A DNA stretch of 9,530 bases from UBA1100 sp964533265 (lineage in GTDB: Bacteria; Verrucomicrobiota; Verrucomicrobiia; Limisphaerales; UBA1100), in contig CAZHJW010000088.1 of NCBI GenBank assembly GCA_964533265.1, positions 1-9,530 of the forward strand, read 5' to 3'. Both the position numbers and the translations under genes were made by a program. The notes below the pieces were generated by a model. The model was not told the DNA's origin. It did no database searches and worked only from the letters and a program-made list of their open reading frames with translations. Numbering within the stretch: the stretch's first letter is position 1; each line of letters opens with the position of its first letter. Below are positions 5,555 through 9,530 of the stretch, piece by piece.

Positions 5555-7698
5555 TTCTGCACCTGTTTGCTCAACTCAGGATAATTCACCTTACCTGAAC
5601 CGAGTACCGGGATTTCTGGCAAAACCTTGATTTCGCGTGGCACCGCTAGATTTGGCAACCCTGACCCAGTAACCGCTTCACGGATTTCTGCTCCGGTAAG
5701 GTCAGCCTTATTAGTGACAGCGATAAGCTGCTCTCCCTTGTCTGCATCTGGACGGGTCACAACTGCAACCGTGCAATCCTCCCCATGCTGGGGAAACGAT
5801 CCAGCTAAAGCCGCTTCAACCGCCGTAAGACTAACCATCTCACCGCTGATCTTGGCAAACCGTTTAGCGCGACCCTTAATGGTGATGTATCGATCTTCAT
5901 CCACCGTTACAATATCACCGGTATCGTACCATCCCTCGAGCTTCTGGAACTCTGCATTCGGTTCAGAGTTCAGATAACCTTTCATGATATTGGGTCCTTT
6001 CACGAGCAACCGACCGCCTTCATCCACTCCATCAATGGTCTCAATCTTGTATTCTATACCAGGGAACAGTCGTCCCACTGAACCTTCACGATTCTCGATA
6101 ATTGTATTTGTGGAGAGCACGGGGCCAGTTTCGGTAGCTCCGTATCCCTCCACCAAACTAACTCCAAATTTTCTGGCCCATGTTTCTCGTGTCGAGTCCT
6201 GCACCTTTTCAGCTCCACAAATGACATATCTCAAACTGGCAAAATCGGCCGCCTGTCCGAAACGCGCATAGCCATTGAGGAAAGTGTTCGTGGCCAGCAG
6301 AATTGTACAGTCTCGGTCGTAAAACACCTCGGGGATTTGGCGATACATCAAGGGCGACGGAAACAGGTAAACGAAGCTCCCTCTCAACAAAGGTAAAAGT
6401 AACCCTCCAGTAAGACCAAAACTATGGAAAAGAGGGAGGCAGGTAAAAAACCTCTCACTTTCCTTGAGATCAAGTACCGACATACACTGCCGTACATTTG
6501 CGAGAAGATTATGATGTGTAAGTTCCACTCCCTTCGGCACCCCTTCTGAACCGCTGGTAAAGAGCACCACCGCCGTGTCCGCAAACGGCGTATAGTGGCC
6601 TGCAAGCGGATTAATTTTGTGATTCAAAAACGAGCAAAACCTGTTGAAGTCTGAAATTCGTTCACGAATATCTTCAAGATAAATCAACTCCACATCCGCT
6701 TCTTCAAACGGCTCCGGATTCACCTTAGCTTTCTCGAGAAACGCCTTGGAGGTAACAATTTGTTTTATTCCGGCTAGTTCAGCACATTGCAGCATAGTTG
6801 CTTCTCCGGCGGTGTAATTCAATATCGCCGGCACTTTTCCTGTAGCCCACAAACTGGTTAACGCAACCACCTGCCCGTTGATATTGGGCAACAACACTCC
6901 AACCCGCTCGGCGTTGGTCTTTAGTAGTTTATTCCACTGCACCGCCAGCAGATCAGTACCGATTAGAAGCTCACGATAGGTAAGCGTCTGAAACGTGGTA
7001 TCCTCCAGTGCAATTTGACTGGGAATCTGCTTTGCTACATCTGCCAGCGCCGTGAGCAAGGTTTTTTCACCGTACTCCATCTCAGCCTCGAATTGCTGAT
7101 GCAACATGCGATCGCGTAACCATTGGTTTAGCTTAGTGCGTTGATCGGCCGGTTTACCTTCATATTGTGGCGGCTCAACCGGATCGCTAAAATGCGCAGT
7201 TACTTTTGGAAACCATTTGGTCCATCCCCCATGCACGCTCCCCAATACGCGGCCGGCACCTCGCAAATAACAGGTGATGACCTTGGGTTTGGTCTTTTGG
7301 ATCAAAAACCCAGTTCCACCGAAGAGCCGTTGCAGACAGCCCGTACGACTCATGCGCCCTTCAGCAAACAAGATGAGTTTCCCGCCGGCCTCAAGGTGCG
7401 CCGTCATTTTCTTCAGAGCCGACGCAGGGTCGGTCCCAATGAGAATGATACGTGGATTACTGAGAACCCACGCGTGCAGTTTGCTTGTACGCGCCGGCAT
7501 TTCGGATGCGGCAAACATCCAATTCGGATCCACACACAAGCCCACAAACAACCAGTCGATCCATGAAAGATGGTTGGGAATCAGCAGCGCGGGGCCTTCA
7601 CACTTTGCGGCCTCCTCGTTGATCGCGCGAAAACGAAACCACACTCCCAGCACAAGGCGCATGAGTTTAAGAAAAAATCGGTTTGCCCAAATATTCAT
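5551..7698 (-). CDS. aas: Bifunctional acyltransferase / acyl-ACP synthetase, Aas-like
   Basis: This 715-residue protein has the two-domain layout and length (about 719) of E. coli Aas, which re-acylates lysophosphatidylethanolamine using an acyl chain activated to acyl-ACP. The N-terminal PlsC-type domain (about 1-190) carries the catalytic NHLSWID (H43, D48) and FAEGR (111-115). The C-terminal adenylating domain carries the P-loop FTSGSEGVPKG (380-390), YGATETGP (519-526), YDTGD (591-595), GRAKRFAKISGEMVSL, and the acyl-transfer lysine K703 in GSGKVNY. GRAKRFAKI.GEMVSL and LAVPR.I closely resemble E. coli Aas as I recall it, which favours Aas over a generic fatty-acyl-CoA ligase. In E. coli aas follows the lysophospholipid flippase gene lplT; no such MFS gene or fused domain is present here. 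ATG at 7698 has no strong Shine-Dalgarno. Specificity (lysolipid, acyl-ACP versus acyl-CoA) is inferred. Confidence 0.9.
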   Translation of the reverse strand: MNIWANRFFLKLMRLVLGVWFRFRAINEEAAKCEGPALLIPNHLSWIDWLFVGLCVDPNWMFAASEMPARTSKLHAWVLSNPRIILIGTDPASALKKMTAHLEAGGKLILFAEGRMSRTGCLQRLFGGTGFLIQKTKPKVITCYLRGAGRVLGSVHGGWTKWFPKVTAHFSDPVEPPQYEGKPADQRTKLNQWLRDRMLHQQFEAEMEYGEKTLLTALADVAKQIPSQIALEDTTFQTLTYRELLIGTDLLAVQWNKLLKTNAERVGVLLPNINGQVVALTSLWATGKVPAILNYTAGEATMLQCAELAGIKQIVTSKAFLEKAKVNPEPFEEADVELIYLEDIRERISDFNRFCSFLNHKINPLAGHYTPFADTAVVLFTSGSEGVPKGVELTHHNLLANVRQCMSVLDLKESERFFTCLPLFHSFGLTGGLLLPLLRGSFVYLFPSPLMYRQIPEVFYDRDCTILLATNTFLNGYARFGQAADFASLRYVICGAEKVQDSTRETWARKFGVSLVEGYGATETGPVLSTNTIIENREGSVGRLFPGIEYKIETIDGVDEGGRLLVKGPNIMKGYLNSEPNAEFQKLEGWYDTGDIVTVDEDRYITIKGRAKRFAKISGEMVSLTAVEAALAGSFPQHGEDCTVAVVTRPDADKGEQLIAVTNKADLTGAEIREAVTGSGLPNLAVPREIKVLPEIPVLGSGKVNYPELSKQVQN

Positions 7699-7709
7699 CG
7701 GTCCGACGA

Positions 7710-7737
7710 ATTGTAACCAAAAGACGGGCTAAGTGAA
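7710..7737 (-). promoter_or_regulatory. Candidate sigma70-like promoter for the aas-like gene
   Basis: Read on the minus strand, TACAAT (complement of 7710-7715, 5 of 6 matches to the -10 consensus) follows TTCACT (complement of 7732-7737, 4 of 6 to the -35 consensus) at a 16-base spacing. A start around 7703 would leave a leader of only about 5 bases before the ATG at 7698, consistent with the missing Shine-Dalgarno. This is a pattern match only, and such matches arise by chance in AT-rich gaps. Confidence 0.3.
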
Positions 7738-7754
7738 ATTGATAAAATTGATAA
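7737..7754. repeat. Tandem 9-bp direct repeat in the divergent gap
   Basis: AATTGATAA occurs twice head to tail (7737-7745 and 7746-7754) with no mismatch. It sits between the divergent aas-like and permease genes, immediately upstream of the candidate minus-strand -35 element. It could be a regulator binding site for either gene or chance slippage in AT-rich DNA; nothing here identifies a regulator. Confidence 0.6.
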
Positions 7755-7783
7755 CCTGCTCCCTCAGGTCAATGTAGTTGCCG

Positions 7784-7810
7784 CCAAGCCTCCTTTCGGC
7801 TAGAGGTTGG
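7784..7810 (+). promoter_or_regulatory. Leader hairpin that could hide the permease Shine-Dalgarno
   Basis: The permease Shine-Dalgarno AGAGG (7802-7806) is 8 bases before the TTG start at 7815. Bases 7784-7792 (CCAAGCCTC) can pair with 7803-7810 (GAGGTTGG) as eight base pairs with one bulged G (7788) and a 10-base loop, which would cover most of the Shine-Dalgarno. The loop side includes CCTCCTTTC (7789-7797), the same letters as the anti-Shine-Dalgarno tail of bacterial 16S rRNA. A competing smaller stem, AGCC (7787-7790) with GGCT (7798-7801), would leave most of the Shine-Dalgarno free. Regulation is inferred. Confidence 0.4.
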
Positions 7811-7814
7811 GTGA

Positions 7815-9140
7815 TTGGATAACAAGACAAATGATCGACCCTTGGGCTTGTGGTCCGCCACGGCCACGGTCGTTGCCACCATGATTGGTGCTGGCATTTT
7901 TGGGGCTACCGGCGGCTTTGCCTATCAGCTTGGCTCCGACGTGAATGCTCTGCTGGTGTGGCTTTTTTGCGGTTTGCTCGCTCTGACTGGAGCTCTCTCT
8001 CTGGGTGAAATGGGTGCGATGCTCCCACGGAGTGGCGGCTGCTACGCCTATAACCGCCACCTTTATGGCGAAACCGCCGGATACCTCAGTGGGGTATTGA
8101 GCTGGTTGCTCGCCTTTGTTGGAGCACTCGCCTACATCACACTATTGTTGGGTTACCATATACAGCAATTCATCCCAGACCTTCCGCCCGCCGCCTCGGC
8201 GAGCATCGTCATCGCATTGCTGACCACCGTGCACTGTTTTGGATTCCGCGAAGGCAACTGGATGAACAACGCTTTCACCATTTTTAAAGTCGGTATAATC
8301 CTGTCTTTTATTGTCGCTGGTTTCAGCGTTCCCGCTCAAGCAGAGCTAAGTACCTCGATTGATTTCCATGGCATTATTTCCGCACCATTTGCCTCAGCAA
8401 TGATTTCTGCCAGCTTCGCTTATCTGGGGTGGGAAACAGCCACTTGGATAGCGGGGGATTTACGTGATCCTCAAAAAAACCTCCCTCGTTCGCTAGTCGC
8501 GGGAACCGCTTTTGTTACCTGCCTCTATCTGTTACTCAATATTGTGTTTCTGCGGGCCCAATCGGTAACCTCGATGGAGGGAGCTATCGATGGCATTGGC
8601 CTACACGCTGCCCAAATTCTTTTTAGTGGCAATGTGAGCACTTGGTTCAATTGCATGATAATCGTCGTATTGGTTTCCTCTACCAGCACCATACTGATGG
8701 TGGGTGCACGCCTCCTTGCAACCATGGCAAAAGACAACCAGTTGCCCGTTACCCTGGCCAAATCTAACAAACGAGAATCTCCGGCAACAGCACTGGTCAT
8801 TCAGTCTATTTTCACTGTTGCTTTTGTCTGGGGAGCCAGTTCACATGGCAGTGCCGATAACGTACTGGTTCTGATAGGCATACCTACTACAGTCATTATG
8901 GCGAGTGCAGTAGCAGGTGTGTTGATACTCCGCAAACGTGAACCGGACACTGACAGACCATTCAGAGTGCCGCTCTATCCGCTTCCACCCCTGCTTTTTC
9001 TCGGGCTATCGATCTGGATGCTCGTTGCCACCCTTCAATATAAATGGCAAGCCTCCCTTGGTTCGGTGGCACTGGTTATTGTAGTCTGGCTGCTAAAACC
9101 GGCTTTGAGGAGGGGAAACGCAGAAGAGAATTTGTCCTGA
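7815..9140 (+). CDS. APC-family amino-acid permease
   Basis: This 441-residue, strongly hydrophobic protein fits the roughly 12-helix amino acid-polyamine-organocation (APC) fold and should import or exchange an amino acid or amine across the inner membrane. Diagnostic sequences are GAGIFG (25-30) in the first helix, corresponding to the GSGIF substrate-carboxylate loop; GEMGAMLPRSGG (64-75); the helix 6 region FAYLGWETATWIAG (201-214) with DLRDPQKNLPRSL (215-227); GARLLATMAKDNQLP; and DRPFRVPLYPLPPLLF near the end. The start is taken as TTG at 7815: an in-frame TGA directly precedes it (7812-7814), AGAGG is 8 bases upstream, and the next ATG (codon 23) falls inside the first helix. Substrate is not predictable. 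The PSCyt1 gene starts about 31 bases downstream on the same strand with no terminator between, so co-transcription is likely. No enzyme of amino-acid metabolism is adjacent to hint at a substrate. Confidence 0.92.
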   Translation: MDNKTNDRPLGLWSATATVVATMIGAGIFGATGGFAYQLGSDVNALLVWLFCGLLALTGALSLGEMGAMLPRSGGCYAYNRHLYGETAGYLSGVLSWLLAFVGALAYITLLLGYHIQQFIPDLPPAASASIVIALLTTVHCFGFREGNWMNNAFTIFKVGIILSFIVAGFSVPAQAELSTSIDFHGIISAPFASAMISASFAYLGWETATWIAGDLRDPQKNLPRSLVAGTAFVTCLYLLLNIVFLRAQSVTSMEGAIDGIGLHAAQILFSGNVSTWFNCMIIVVLVSSTSTILMVGARLLATMAKDNQLPVTLAKSNKRESPATALVIQSIFTVAFVWGASSHGSADNVLVLIGIPTTVIMASAVAGVLILRKREPDTDRPFRVPLYPLPPLLFLGLSIWMLVATLQYKWQASLGSVALVIVVWLLKPALRRGNAEENLS

Positions 9141-9171
9141 CAATCCTTGTCAAACGCCTCATCCTTTGGCC

Positions 9172-9530
9172 GTGCGTATACCCCTCGCCATTATTCTTGC
9201 AGTTACAGTGGTCCCGGCCAAGGCGGTGGATTTTGCGAAAGAAATCCAACCATTGTTAAAAAACAAATGCTCCCGCTGTCATTCCGGCCATGAGGCTAAG
9301 GGGGGATTCTCCATCAACTCCCGTAACACTCTGCTCGAGGCCGCCAAGCCAAATGATAGTGCCAAGAGCCTGCTTTACCAGCTCATCACCTCCAAGGACC
9401 CCGATGAACGCATGCCCTCCGAGGGTGAGCCGCTTTCTCCGGAACAAATTTCATTGATCAAAACATGGATTGATGAAGGCATCGCCTGGCCCAAAGGCTA
9501 TAGCTTCGCCGAATGGCGCAAGGCTCCACT
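9172..9530 (+). CDS. Secreted PSCyt1 (planctomycete cytochrome c) protein, 5' part
   Basis: The frame runs off the window edge after 119 codons. The probable GTG start at 9172 gives a short signal peptide: a basic residue, a hydrophobic core PLAIILAVTVV (4-14), and the cleavage site A-K-A (16-18) before VDF. There is no ATG in frame here and no clear Shine-Dalgarno; TTG at 9166 is an alternative. The mature part matches the PSCyt1 domain: FAKEIQPLLKNKC, the c-type haem motif C33-S-R-C36-H37, GGFSIN, LITSKDPDERMP with candidate axial ligand M81, LSPEQISLIKTWIDEGIAWP with W99-I-D101. In Planctomycetota and Verrucomicrobiota such domains usually open large secreted proteins with PSD1/PSCyt2 (DUF1553/DUF1549) domains, often beside sulfatase or DUF1501 genes. 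Those parts would lie beyond base 9530, so full architecture and function are unknown. The canonical MPP is MPS here. Confidence 0.85.
   Translation, partial: MRIPLAIILAVTVVPAKAVDFAKEIQPLLKNKCSRCHSGHEAKGGFSINSRNTLLEAAKPNDSAKSLLYQLITSKDPDERMPSEGEPLSPEQISLIKTWIDEGIAWPKGYSFAEWRKAP

Noticed and set aside
7141..7732. Plus-strand open frames of 141 and 152 codons over the start of the aas-like gene
   Set aside because: They overlap each other in different frames and lie antisense to the conserved acyltransferase domain; composition is typical of shadow frames.
9044..9259. Plus-strand open frame of 71 codons across the permease end and PSCyt1 start
   Set aside because: It is out of frame with both genes, which account for the same bases with clear family motifs.

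Overview
The window is ordinary chromosomal DNA of about 50% GC with eight protein genes packed nearly end to end. The best-fitting host is a member of the Planctomycetota/Verrucomicrobiota group, most likely a verrucomicrobium. The last gene begins a secreted PSCyt1-type (planctomycete cytochrome c) protein, a family concentrated in those phyla, and the first is the tail of a Gfo/Idh/MocA oxidoreductase of a kind common there. This assignment is inference from family distribution. No rRNA, tRNA, insertion sequence, CRISPR array or phage gene was seen.

Layout: (1) 1-281 (+), C-terminal end of a Gfo/Idh/MocA oxidoreductase, followed by a textbook intrinsic terminator (301-332). (2) 342-1205 (+), an ApbE-like FAD:protein FMN transferase without an export signal, convergent with (3) 1202-3220 (-), a UvrD/PcrA/Rep superfamily 1 helicase. 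(4) After a 106-bp divergent gap, 3327-3674 (+), a small MORN-2/YwqK-like repeat protein, then (5) 3722-5554 (+), a half-size ABC exporter of the MsbA/multidrug type. (6) 5551-7698 (-), an Aas-type bifunctional acyltransferase/acyl-ACP synthetase, convergent with the ABC gene. (7) After a 116-bp divergent gap, 7815-9140 (+), an APC-family amino-acid permease, probably co-transcribed with (8) 9172 to the window edge (+), the PSCyt1 haem-binding protein.

The genes do not form one evident pathway. The ABC exporter and Aas are both membrane/envelope functions and lie next to each other, but they are convergent, so they are not co-transcribed. The other neighbours look like unrelated housekeeping and transport genes. 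The most distinctive non-coding signal is the short leader of the permease. It has an anti-Shine-Dalgarno-like stretch and an inverted repeat that could pair with the Shine-Dalgarno of a TTG-started gene. A 9-bp tandem repeat lies in the same gap. I found no convincing previously undescribed multi-gene system; the findings below are modest leads.
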